64,000 bases of DNA. Origin: Sanghuangporus weigelae. Taxonomy: Eukaryota > Basidiomycota > Agaricomycetes > Hymenochaetales > Hymenochaetaceae. The first letter of the stretch is position 1. Each line of letters starts with the position of its first letter. The DNA is taken from positions 930,001 through 994,000 of the forward strand of contig CP137318.1 in assembly GCA_033182465.1 (NCBI GenBank). The letters run 5' to 3'. A program made the translations under genes and the position numbers. The notes beneath the pieces are model-generated. The model was not told the DNA's origin. It worked only from the letters and a program-made list of their open reading frames with translations, and made no database searches. Below are positions 37,101 through 48,653 of this stretch, piece by piece.

Positions 37101-40100
37101 TTCTGTCCTGATACTTCCGACCCAATGTAGCGATTGATCGGAGGGGAGAGCGTTTGGAAAGAATGTGACGAATGGAGACAGCGAGGGAGATAAGTCGCGA
37201 GTTCTGGTGCAACGTAGCTTAATACTAGCTGACGATCAGTGAGTTAGGTATTTTCTAGTTCGAGGAACAGAGGATCTGAGAAACCAGGATAGTCCTTTGT
37301 CTTTTCCAAACACGTCGCGTAGACGCCGACGATTATCATGGATGTGCGCTGCCACGCACGCACGGCGTTTTGACTCCCGACTCAGATGCGGAATCAAGTC
37401 ATAAGTCTCGGCTTGGGGTATCTTTGACGCGAAACATTAATATTGTTCCCCGGACTCTAAGCATGCCTCGGTCCGTTGTATTTTGTCACGGGTGTTCACA
37501 CTTAATACATGTATTACCATTTCTAATCGCTTTTCCTCCGTTCATATCGATCACAAATCCCCGGGAATCCGGCTCCGCGCGCATTCTCGCTCTATTTCCA
37601 ATCTCACCTCCTTAATCTCAAACTTTCTCTCTGTGAAGGTAATTGCTCCCATTCTTCACACTTTCTTCACTCTATATGTAAACGCGTGCACGTGCGGAAG
37701 GCTCGATCCGTGATTGGTTTGCTTGGTGGCGCCCAGTCCGTAAATGGCAAGGGCGACGTGCTAGGATAACGTCACCGAGGCACTCAGGGGGAGGCGCTAC
37801 GGCACGGGCATTACATACAATTCAAAGCGCTTCGATGTAACGGAGAGAACAAATTTCTTCCACTGTCCTTTTCTTTCCCCCCCTTTTTCCCGCTTCTAGA
37901 TGATCGGAGGGGAGAATAAGCGCTCTGGGGGGACACATCAGCATTGATTATCCGGATTATTTCCTTTGGGCGCGCATATGCGCATCTACAGTTCCGCATC
38001 CAGATTCAATTCAGTTTGCGACGGATCAATTTTGTCTCATATTATGACACACAAATATAAACACGACGGAGAAGTGAAAGAAGCGGGAAAACGGGAGGAA
38101 AAACAATATGTTAAGAATGGAGAGGAAAGTTTCAACATTGCATTGCAACCAGGCGTGTTTGTGAGACGAGACGAGACGAGATGGAGACGGAGTTGTCGAA
38201 GGATGACGCAGAATCGGAAAAACAATGCACGGTAAGCAAGCGGTAAGTGTAAGCGGGATTTGAAATTTACAATGAAACAGCCCTCTCCCAAAGTCGTAAA
38301 TATATTTTAAGACGAGCGGAAATTAAAAGCCGTTGGCGGTGCTATTGCTATTATTGCTGCTACTGAAGACTACGAAAGAGCACGCAGAGCAGATCACCGT
38401 CGACACACTATTATCCTACTTTGCGTGACGGCATTAGGTTAGATTCCGTGAAGACGGAGATCTGAGTCCTCTGGCTCAATCTCGCTCCTTCAGTCCCCGT
38501 CCCTACCTCACCTCGTCTCATCTCATTTCATCTCACCGCTCGCCCCGGTATCCATTCACCTTCATACCCAGCTAGGGTATTGCCACTTCCTGCTTTCCTT
38601 TCTTCCTTCTTCCTTACCCATCCCGGACGGATCTATCGCTATTTTCTAAAGACAGTGTCGTTCTTCAAAGCTCCACTCTTCAAAAAAACCCATTAGTATG
38701 TATACATACAATTCACGTCACGGAAGGAGGAAAAGAAAGAAAAGAAAAGAACAGAAAAGAAAAGAAAAGAAGAGAAGAGAGGGATTGGGATTGGAAATTC
38801 CTTGCCCTGGAATCTGGCGCTGTTGTAATATCCGGTATAACTTGCTTGCTTACCTCATTGTTGCCGAAACTGAAAGCGGGGAACTTGCACCAGTCGGATA
38901 TACGAGGTAGACAATGGGTAAGTGTATCCACTGAGTAGCAATGTATGCAGTGCATGAATTGATGAGGGACTTGCCGTTCGCGCTCGGCCAATATCAATAA
39001 ATATGTTTTGATGCTCTGATCAAGATCTCTTCGTATCTTCAACGCATGCAAGGGTGTCGCCCCGAAATTAGAAGAGAATCAAATTGATTCCGGGCGAAAA
39101 AAGGTTTGATGTCCGTTGTCGACCGTAAACGGTCCACGCGTCTACTGAACAAGTCAACATGAATACAGCAGGTTATGAAAGATGTCGGGCAGAAAACACG
39201 ACGGTGAAGGCTTCGCATCCACGCGATGGCGGCAGGCATCCCTTTCTGTGTTTGATCCGCATGGGTTTTCTTTGCTATTTCACATGATTTTTTAGCGGTG
39301 ATAGCGAACGTTCAGAAGCCCATGGGCAGATGGATGAGATACAAAGAACTAGTCGGAGTTCAAATGCGGTGGGAGGGTGGCGTGACAGTGAAGTACACAG
39401 AGACGTAGGCAATTTTGACGAAGACGCGTACGAAGAGCGAGAGGCATGCGCAGGGAAGGACGCAATCCCGTCCTCTTGAAAAGGCAAGAACAGGTTTGAG
39501 ATTGAAGCGTCACGCGCTTACCCATGTGTCACGAAGAAGGGCTCCTGCAGCACGGTGTGCGAAAAAGGAGAGACGGCGTACTGGTGAGAACTGCGAACGC
39601 CGCGTAGCTGGAACACGGAATCGGAATCGGATGGGTTGCATAGCACTACGTAGCTGTGAACTCCGTCATGAGAACAGCACTAGTGTCCGCGGGTTACACT
39701 CGTAACCTGCCCGTTCGTTCGAAGATGTTCTAAGGAAAACCCGGCATCATAACATATCTGTCAAAGTTTCGCCCACATCTTCTTTCCACGTCAAGGGTTT
39801 CTACCACGGGGTACTGCACTCGCGCATTTACCGTTTGAGCCGTGCTTCTGGTTTGATGGGTCGACGGACTTGCCGCAAGTGGAGGCGCGAGTACGTCTTG
39901 GAAGCGACGGGAAGCCGGAAAAAAGGATGTGCTCAGCGCGTCCGGCCACAATCCTTGATGTGCTATGGATGATGGACGGCGTTTGGAAGGAGCGGAGGAA
40001 CAAAGTGAAGAGAAGAAGGTTGACAACGGAAAGACATCAAGCATCATTCTTGTTCGCGTAAGGATAGACGAATACGTTATTATGATGGGAGATGTCTGGC

Positions 40101-41132
40101 GGGCTCCGCTGGCGATAGGCCTAGGGTACGGGAATACGTGTCGGCGGTGATCAGGAGAGAAGCCAAAGATACGGGACCTGAGGCGGTCGGATTATCGGAT
40201 TCGATGAATGGAAAGAGTCGACAAATTGGAATGCGGAGTAAGTACTAGGAAATGCGGTATTTTATATATAGCTTGATGACGGCACACGAGAGAAAAGTGT
40301 CTGCGAGAGAATCATTAATTTAAGAGTCTTTAGATCCAACTCGAATGCTGAAAGGTTGTTAGAGTGTTACTCCAGAGGGTAAAAAGATTGATTGAATGCC
40401 TTGCGGGGCTGTGATGTCCGAGAGCGGAGACATGCGCCTGCGGGAACGGAGATGAGAGAAAAGTAGTGATTACAGTAGAAGTGCTATAGATAGCCCACGG
40501 AGACAGCAGAAAAGTAGTGATGACAAAGCGGAAGTGGTTACATAAGCGACGCCAAACAGTTGCTATAGATAGCCCAGTTCATCACGACATTGAAAGAATG
40601 ATCCTGAGGCAGAGAGAGGTTGGCAGACGAGAGAGTGTGAGAGGCGAGAGTGGACGACGTCGACAAGAAGCCGCCGATTGCTCCGAGCAGAGTGGGCGGA
40701 GATGTTATTTATGAGATGATATGAGGGCAGTGCCATGCCGGAGTGTGTAGAAGATGTCCGTCGCTTTAGCCAGCCAGCTGGCTCTTCCTTTACGTTTACG
40801 TTTGAAGAAGTGGTCGTGATTCATATTCAGTCGAGCTGAATGACCGAGCTTTGACCTGCCCTGCCCTGCCGTCAGTGGTAGACGGTCGCATGCGTGCCGT
40901 ACAGAGGATAGGACGAAAGAGAGAGGAGAGGAAAGAGTAGTGACAAGAGAAGCGGTGGTAATAACATAAAGTAAGTCATCATCATCAGTGTAGACGGACA
41001 ACTGAGACTGGCGTTACTATTAGAGCCTCTCCCGTCCCGTCCTCCTCTTCCCCGCACTATATAATGCTATTTCTCGTTTAATATTCCCTCACTTCCCTTC
41101 CCTTTCTCCCGCTATCCTTTCCTCTCTCACAA
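34114..41132. other. Seven kilobases without a recognisable gene
   Basis: No domain was recognised on either strand. The longest frame (about 150 codons at 35208-35684, plus) has no family likeness and no acceptable start. A trace near 35000-35045 (plus) reads FPKMLLDIVSRI, like the first helix of an F-box, but is not followed by more. A GA-rich simple repeat lies at 38729-38781. The last several hundred bases before 41133 are pyrimidine-rich (CTCCC and CTTTCC runs) and include a TATATAA-like box near 41059, so they should hold the promoter of the F-box gene. Unknown exons or non-coding RNAs cannot be excluded. Confidence 0.45.
38729..38781. repeat. Purine-rich simple repeat (AAAAG/AGAAG units)
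   Basis: A run of about 50 purines made of AAAAG, AGAAA and AGAAG units, with one C. Confidence 0.8.
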
Positions 41133-43424
41133 ATGTCTTCCCCTTCCCTCCTCTCCTTTCCGTACGAGATCCTCATTAGAATCGCGCTCGAGACCGCTTG
41201 CATCGACCTCCTTGGGCCGCCTAAGCACTTGCCCGCTCTTCTTGCAACCTGTCGCCGTCTGCACAATGCCTTCGTGCGCACTCCCGAGCTTTACGCATAC
41301 ATATTCAAAGCAAAGTTCGACATCACCGCCGCCCGCCGCCGGTTCGGTCCTATCGCTCTTCTCAGCAAGAATCTTGCCACGCAGCTCCAGTCGTATTGCG
41401 TGTCTCTCAAACGCATCCGCGAAGGCAACATCTATGCAGACCCGGAGACGCTCGAGATGGACCTTTGGAACGCATATCTCATGATGACGGAGAACGATGG
41501 CAAGAACGCGGTGCAACTCATCGAGTACGCGCGCTTACCAGACTTTGTCAACCGACTCGTCCGAGCGCGCCTGCACGAAGAGCTTGTCGAGGGTAACTGG
41601 CCGAAAGAGAATACAGTGAGGAGTTTGGCGCTATGGTTGTTGTGGATGGTGACAGATGCAGGTGAGCGGTGTCCTTTTGTGCTGACTATATGCATGATGG
41701 CTGAATCTGGATGCTCAGCCACACTCCGCACTGAAAATATCGACGACCGCGAGTCGCTTATTCGTCTTCTCCTCCCTTTCGTCATCTGCTGCTTTCGAGT
41801 GCGTATTTGCCAGCCTGCTATTCTTATCATCTACTGACGAGCTTCGCGGCTCGGCTATGCAGTACAACTGCTTCCATGCTGCCGACTTGCATTACAGCCT
41901 GCCGCTCATCCAAGAAGACTTTCCACAGCTACCTGCTTCGCTCGTAACAGCGCACGGCCGCTACCCGCAATATCCGTGCGCAAATTCGGTTTCGCGCTTC
42001 ATACACTTCAATCAGCGAGTCACCATTGCGCGTCCACAAATTGTCCAAGCCGCTCAGCTATTGTACTTTGCTCGGCGTGAATTGAATGGGTTTCCGATTC
42101 CCATGGGAATCCCTGCGAACCGTGAACACGCGCTTGCTATGGGCCAACCGACTGGGGCGACACGCGCGGATTATGAAGAGCTCAATTCGCATCCGTGCGC
42201 TCGCCTCCTCAGCCGAGGCTCCTGGAATTGGGAAAGCTCGCTTTCACCTGAAGAACTTCGAAACGCGCTAAGCGGAAATGAGAGATATCCGCTGGCATCT
42301 GCATTGAGTTCGCGATTTGATGCGGATTTCGAACGTCTCACGGGGTGTTACACGCCCTGGACGGCGCCTATGTCTGGTGCGTACGCTCGGTACGCGTTCA
42401 GCTCGCTGGTGGGCCGGTGGGTTGGAAGAATGCTCATACCCGACGAAAACTCGTACATGACGATGATTCAGAATCCTCTGTTACCTGGCTATTTTGGCGA
42501 GAACTTCCCGTTCAGCACAATGCGACCGTTTATGCTCACATTGAGGGAGTATCATTGCATCAGTCCGGAAGAGCCTGTAGATTTCCGTACGGCCGACAAT
42601 GGCTTAGATGATGGCGTGCTAAATGCGTACTTGCCACCCTTGAATATGCTTGTCGAGCAGGTCAGTCTTATTTCTAACAAGCTGTTTACTTGAAATTTAT
42701 TCTCATGATTTCACAGGACGCGGTGACATTTACAGAACAATCTCCGGAGGGTTATCGGCATCGGTACGAGAGGATACGTCCGGGCCAGCCGAGTTCACAT
42801 AATGAAGAAACTTGTGTCTATTGCCTTCATCGCGCTTCACAAGAACCTGCTCAGCGGGCCGCCCGTCTCGCTGAAATAGAAGCCGCCTTCGAGGAGGCTG
42901 GGCTCGGGCGAGACGACATGGACGTTGATTCCGATTCTGATGTAGATTCTGATGAAGAAGGCGAGGAGGAAGAGGAATATGAGGCAACGATTGAAGAGGG
43001 GCCATGCAACGGCATCTTGGACGTCGTCTTCACTGGCCTCACGGAAAAACGGCATGGCGATGCATGGTGTCATTACATGTACTATGGACGACTGCGTGAA
43101 TGGGATGGATTGATTGTGCTTGTGGGCGTTCCGGTGAGTCTGCCTCATCCAGTTCTCTGCGATCTTGCTCGCTTCTTCCATATTTTGATGCCAATCGCTG
43201 ACGTGTAGCCTCCACCTCCTTTCACACCCGCTTTTGGACCTCCGCTTCCGAATGCGCAGAACGATGTCAACGAGAGGCTTTGGGGGAAATGGATCTTCCG
43301 AGGATATCTTCACGGTGGACAGAACTTCACGGGTCGATGGAGACACTACGCGTATGATTTGTTCAGTCCTGCATACGAGGGCGCGTTCACGCTTTCGAAG
43401 AGGACGGACTCTGAAGAGAATTGA
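41133..43424 (+). CDS. F-box protein with acidic linker
   Basis: Model: exons 41133..41661, 41719..41798, 41863..42660, 42717..43133, 43209..43424; 679 aa, all joins in phase. The N-terminus is a divergent F-box (FPYEILIRIALET, then LPALLATCRRLHNAF), so the product should be an SCF adaptor. Residues after about 500 hold a very acidic run (DMDVDSDSDVDSDEEGEEEE). Near the C-terminus WCHYMYYGRLREWDGLI and FRGYLHGGQNFTGRWR belong to the region found after the F-box in many Agaricomycete proteins of this type. The CLHRAS part with a Cys-x2-Cys pair (CVYCLH) may bind metal. The ATG at 41133 (CACAAATG) is the first in frame. The target is unknown. Confidence 0.85.
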
Positions 43425-45327
43425 GTTTGGATCTGCACTAAGACGTGCTTCGTCTGCCCCTAGATCCGCGAGCACGGAGCGAACTCAAAACCTTTCGCGG
43501 GCGACCTGGTACTCAAATCCAGCCTGTTGGCGCCTATTTGTTTTCGATTTCGAGCAACAGATGTTGGCACATTGACGTGTTCAACTGCCGAGGATGCCCG
43601 TCTCCAAGATTCTGGCTCTCACCAACCGTCTCGTTTGCAATTCATGTTTCTTTAATGATCCTCTGTCCTCAGGGTGTCACATGCTTGCCGAAGGAAAGGA
43701 ATCCGCGAAATACTCTCACAGGTTCGGCGAGATTGGATTCTTTGTCTAGTTACTTTTATTATTCCGGATCCGTACCCGTACTGTTCTTCCGTCATGCCGC
43801 TCAGCCTTCCGTCATTTATGGTTATTTTTGTCTGAGAATCGTGCATTCGACCGTTGCATCCGAGTCCGAGTCTCCGCCGCTACCGTTCTTCTGCAAGCGC
43901 TTACTGTTACGTCTCCAGATTCACCCGGGGGAGATGTGCGTATACGGACGGGAGTGCCAGTGCTACGGTGTATAGATGCGCCGCTGGCGTGATGCTTCCT
44001 CATTTCTCATATGTGCACCTCCGCTTTTGGTTCTATTCATATCGCGCTTTTGTGCTCGCCGTCTCATACGGTTTTGGCAAATATTTTGGGAAGTTTGAAC
44101 TCCGCGTGTATGTAGTTCTCAACTTCTGTTCATCTGTGCATCGATTCTTCTTGTCATTCTCTCATGCCTTCATACAACCCACGCTTTCCAATGCTGTCTC
44201 TGCCGTTATTCCCTGATCATGTTGTCGTGCTATGCATCGATCAGCCTGCTGCCCTACCAGGCTTCTTTTGTTCCTTTTATCGCGCCACTCTCGCGTTCAT
44301 GGCGCCATTTCATTTCATGCTGCCTGTTCTTGCTACTTTCTTGACATTGCATCGCATCCGTTCCTCATCTGCTCATTGGCTTTTCATCATCCGACTCATT
44401 TCAAAGCCGATTTTATTCTATTTTAATCTTCATCATCTCATCGTATATAGGCTGCATCATGCTCTGATCATGGACTGTCACATTCAAGCGTCTCCGTTTA
44501 TGACGCGCGCACCCTTTCCGAATCGCACCATCTCATAACTCTTGTTCTGCTCTTGTTCCGTCAATTGTGAAATACATATAGCATCTTCTGTTCCGTATTG
44601 AATTGCGAAGCGCCTTCGATTGTTTTCTAAAACGCGTATCTCCGTGTCCATCTACCGCATTTTTCCCATGAGCCACAGAAATATGCATATCGTCCAATAC
44701 GTTTCGTGATAGATCCATTCGTGTCTGTTCGCAGATCTCCTTGAATCACTCATATTACGTGTGGCCCGCTCGGCAGGGTCGTCTCATGGCGGGTGCGGTT
44801 TGGTTGTGGTAGAAATGCACGATGGCTACCGGTTATTGAACACGCATTTTTGCAAGAATTAGATTTTGACGACATTGTACTTCTTTGTACGTACGTGCGG
44901 GCGATTGTCTGCTTCCGTGTATCACAGGTTATACCGTGCCGAAGGCCAAAATTAGAACACTGAGATGAGGTGAGTAGGGCGCTGAGATTGTGGTGGTCAT
45001 TGTATTCGAAACCAACGAGACCAGATAGGCTGCGCTATTATCCGAGTCAGGGTTGGTTTAGTTTTGGTTTTGGCAAACTATGTGGCTCAAACGTCGGACG
45101 GAATCAGAATTTAAGGTTGAACCCGGAATAGACGCGATCGGAGAACGGGCCGAATTGCCGACTGATCGTCATCGGGGCGTGGAGCACACGTGGAAAGCGC
45201 GCTCCATTGCTTATTTCTTGCAATTAGCCATCAAGCTTTGGCGCAGCAAAGATAAAGCGAGCAGGAGAATCACCGAAAGGATCATCCACAACCGTGTGTG
45301 CTTGTCTCAGAGGAGTGGCTCCTAGTT
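43425..45327. other. Intergenic, nothing recognised
   Basis: About 1.9 kb. The first part (to about 44700) is rich in C and T and in ATG-free short frames, as in 3' flanks. Frames up to 176 codons have no family likeness. The stretch before 45328 should hold the promoter of the amidohydrolase gene; GGTTTAGTTTTGGTTTTGG near 45053 is a local repeat. Confidence 0.5.
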
Positions 45328-47400
45328 ATGCAACTGGCTGCGTCCGAGGGAACCAGGGACGAATCCCAGCGTATCCTGATCCTCGCTGGAAGTCTCTTCG
45401 ACCCCCGCTCGCTCAACTTCCTTCACGACCAGGCAATCACCGTTGACCCAGTCTCTGGTCTCATCTCTGACATCCGGCCGCTTGATGAGTTAGACTCGGA
45501 GGCTGTGGGGAATGCCGTACAAGCGGGAGATCCCAGTGTCATCGACCTTCGTCGGGCAACGGTCCTGCCTGGGTTCGTCGATGTTCATGTTCACTGTACG
45601 CTTCTTTTAACTTATCTGCTATATGCTTCTATTTTCTATTCTTCTTCCGTATTGTCTTTGTGCCGTTGGTAGGCAGAAGCTTGCTGCCCCACACCACAAT
45701 ACGGAATACGAAGCATTTACCAGACTCACGTACTCTATACATTCCTTCCTTCTGCTTCACTTTCACATAATATTTTCAGAACGGTGGCTTTTGAATTAAG
45801 AATTGGAACTGAGACGGTTCGCTGCTATTCTGTTTACAGTATTCTTACACCCATACTCGGAAACTTCCTGGGACGACCAGTTGACAAAAGAACCGCTCGT
45901 TGAGCGTACGGTACGCGCCGTCGCACATGCGCGAGAGACTTTACTCGCAGGGTTTACGACAGTCAGGTTAGTAACTGACCATAAAGACATATCAACCACC
46001 CCCGTTTCCTTTTCTTCTTATCGAACGGCAAAAGACAATCAGAGTTTGGCCCTGTTCTGCGGGAAGTACCCGCACTCCCCTTGTGTGCCCGACCACCGCC
46101 GCTGACGCGAGCCTTCCGTTTTTGCTTTTCTGATTCTTCTTTACCCTTGGTTATACAGGGATCTAGGAACTGAGGGCGCCGGTGACGCGGATATTGCCTT
46201 GCGCAAATGCCTTTCGGGGAAGCATTCCCTCGCCCCTGGTCCACGCTATTTCTGCGCTAACAGGGCTCTTGTGCCCACTGGAAGCTACGGTGAGTAGTGA
46301 GGTGGCCGTTGGACGCATATGCGCACCACATCTGATAGCTACTCCCGCGAATGTATTGACTTCTCCGCGGTGATTTCCCTAAACAGGACCGAGGAGCAGG
46401 CTCATCCTCAACCAAGAGGGAGTTGAGGGAATTATCGGCGCTGAGGTTGCTGATGGAGTAGAGGAGTGCAGGAAAGCTGTCCGGAGACAGGTGGGTGCTG
46501 GAGCGGATTGGATCAAGGTTTGTGTCTTTCTCTCATACTTTCAGTTCGGCATTGTTCATTACAGGACAAGAACTCACTTGTTTGCACTAGATTTATGCAG
46601 GTTCGAATCATTCGTATCGTCCTAGAGTGGGAAAGAATGCTTCTAATTAGTATGCTATTCTAATAGACTACAGGTACCGTTCGCGTCTTGCGGATGTATC
46701 CGCTCGGCCGGCTGCGGCCTCCGTCGCAACGTTTCAGACAGACGAACTAAAGGCGCTCATCGATACTGCGCACCATCTTGGCCTGAAGATTGCTGCGCAT
46801 GCAAGCACTGCACCAGCTATCAGCACACTGGTTAAACTTGGTGTCGATACGGTTGAGCACGGTTATGGTGTGGATGATGCTGCTTTATTCGCACGTATGG
46901 CGCAGAACGGAGTGACTTGGGTACCGACTCTCGCTGCATACCATACGCTTGGTAAAGAGGATGTATGGGCGCGAGCTTGTGCGACGTTCCAGGCCGCGCT
47001 AACTACAGATGTCAAGATTGCTTGTGGTGGAGATACAGGCGTATTTCGTCATGGGGACAACGCGCTAGAGCTACAGCTCATGGTGCGTCTCGGGGCGGAC
47101 TGGCGAGAGGTGCTACGTTGGGCTACCCTCGGCGGCTGGGAGTGTGTACGCTCAAAGGAGTGGGAGGGACTCCGTGGAAAAGAGCGTTTAGAGAAAATTG
47201 AGGAGTTACGTGAAGGAAGGAGCGTGGTTGGGGACAACGAGATGCCGTTCGGCGTCATTCGAAAAGGCTTTGCAGCCGACTTAATCGCGACAACAGGAGA
47301 CATGGAGAACGACTTTGATAAAGCCGTAACGTCAGGAAGCATCTCTTTCGTAATGAAGATGGGAAAGGTCTACAAGAAGGATGGAGTTGCTTTGCTGTGA
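45328..47400 (+). CDS. Metal-dependent amidohydrolase (prolidase/imidazolonepropionase-like)
   Basis: Model: exons 45328..45595, 45840..45966, 46159..46289, 46387..46517, 46591..46600, 46667..47400; 466 aa. The family hydrolyses amide or peptide-like bonds with one or two metals in a TIM barrel. Ligands can be seen: LPGFVDVHVH (His87 and His89), GADWIK with the Lys that is carbamylated in related enzymes (near 219), KIAAHAS, DTVEHGYG and ACGGDTGVF. KGFAADLIATTGD closes the composite domain. Exon 5 is only 10 nt (IYA plus one base); with it the sequence reads GADWIKIYADYRYRS, as the family demands, while other joins break the frame. No signal peptide is seen. The substrate is unknown. Confidence 0.88.
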
Positions 47401-48219
47401 ATGTGTCAAGTGATCAACATGTATGGAAACAAGAAGTGTACTTTAGGAGAGAAAGACGCGGAAATTTTGATCTTGGATATAGTTTCGTCGATAACATTAG
47501 AGAGTATGAATACGAGGCCCGACCTCGTTTCTTTCCTTATTTGTAACAGAATACACCTTTAATAGCTATACGTCGGAGTTCCAAGCTAATTGATCAGCGG
47601 CAGACGCGTCGCGTCAAGTCCATCACATGATCGAGGTTAAGCAACACTTAGATCATGGCGAGAGACCGATGAGCTAAGCGATCGGCAGTGATCGTCACTC
47701 GGACCCTGGCTGCCGAGCGGCATCCCACACTGCCCCCGCACAGCCGCTCCCAATTTGGGGCCCCCTCTCGGTCACACTCATGTAATGCACATATGTGGCT
47801 GCATACAGCCAGCCACCATTTTTGTTTTCTGCAGTTCTTTCATCCCGAAAAATATACATTTGTTGCTCAGTAAACAATACACTATTCTGAATGCATTCCT
47901 TTGCTCCTTCATGCCTCTCTTTGCTGGCTCTAATCTAAATTTTCGGACTTGCACAACCTGAAAATTGAGGACAAACCTGAAGAAAGCCACACTTTGGCCT
48001 CACTGGATGGATTCTTGGGCTATGGGGGCAGTATTTCATCATTATTCTTTCATAATTCTATTGAGAATGCACTCCTAGATGCAGTCGGACGGTGTCTACA
48101 AGTACTACAGGCCTACAGGCCTTGGAGCTGCCAGTGTCGGTCCTTGAGAAGGACCGGCAGGTTGGCTAGGTTTTAATGCTGATGGGCTCATTTCGTAAGT
48201 TCTCTTCCAAATTCCCACC
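47401..48219. other. Intergenic before the mosaic region
   Basis: About 0.8 kb with no gene. AGGCCTACAGGCCT near 48109 is a small palindrome. From here on the sequence changes from ordinary genes to a patchwork of gene fragments. Confidence 0.5.
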
Positions 48220-48220
48220 C

Positions 48221-48279
48221 ATTAGCTAGTCTCTCGACAAAAATCTAAACACTTAGCTATTGTCGAGAGACTGGCTAAT
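48221..48279. repeat. Hairpin 1 of a tandem pair
   Basis: Arms 48221-48239 and 48261-48279 are inverted copies of each other with 18 of 19 bases matching (ATTAGCTAGTCTCTCGACA). The loop of 21 bases reads AAAATCTAAACACTTAG and a few more. The single mismatch would be a G-U pair in RNA. Confidence 0.85.
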
Positions 48280-48300
48280 AACTCGGGAATTCACGGATTG

Positions 48301-48365
48301 GGCCTTAGCCAGTCTCTTGACAAAGATCTAAGCACTTGGTGAATGTCGAGAGACCGGCTAAGGCC
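48301..48365. repeat. Hairpin 2 of a tandem pair
   Basis: Arms 48301-48322 and 48344-48365 match at 20 of 22 bases when inverted (GGCCTTAGCCAGTCTCTTGA). The loop is again 21 bases and is alike (AAGATCTAAGCACTTGG). Arms and loop are an 83-base tandem copy of hairpin 1. Confidence 0.85.
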
Positions 48366-48434
48366 AAGTCCCGTGCTCTCCTTCCCCTCCTCCACCATTC
48401 CCACGTCGCTCGTCGCCCGTCGCTCCCTACCTCC

Positions 48435-48653
48435 ATGTTCACACTCAACGTCATTCTCACAGGCCACGAATCTGGCAAAGTTGCGCTATTTGATGCCAAA
48501 ACTGGGGAGGAAACACTCAATAACAAACATTCACAGCACTCTTCAGGGAAGTGCTACGCATCGGGCGGTGAAGACGGGCTCGTACGCGTGCATCATTTCG
48601 ACGACGAGAGCCATTTCAAAGCAAAGCCTCACGACATTGGAAGCTCAACTTGA
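48435..48653 (+). pseudogene. TIF34: Fragment of translation factor eIF3i (TIF34)
   Basis: The frame from 48435 reads ILTGHESGKVALFDAKTGEE and then, after about a dozen unrelated residues, YASGGEDGLVRVHHFDDE and HFKAKPHD. Both pieces are hallmark sequences of eIF3 subunit i, a WD40 propeller, but in the intact protein roughly 100 residues lie between them, and the whole N-terminal half is absent here. So this is a gene fragment with an internal deletion, not a working eIF3i. The frame then runs straight into sequence of the MLP1-like pseudogene. Confidence 0.8.
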
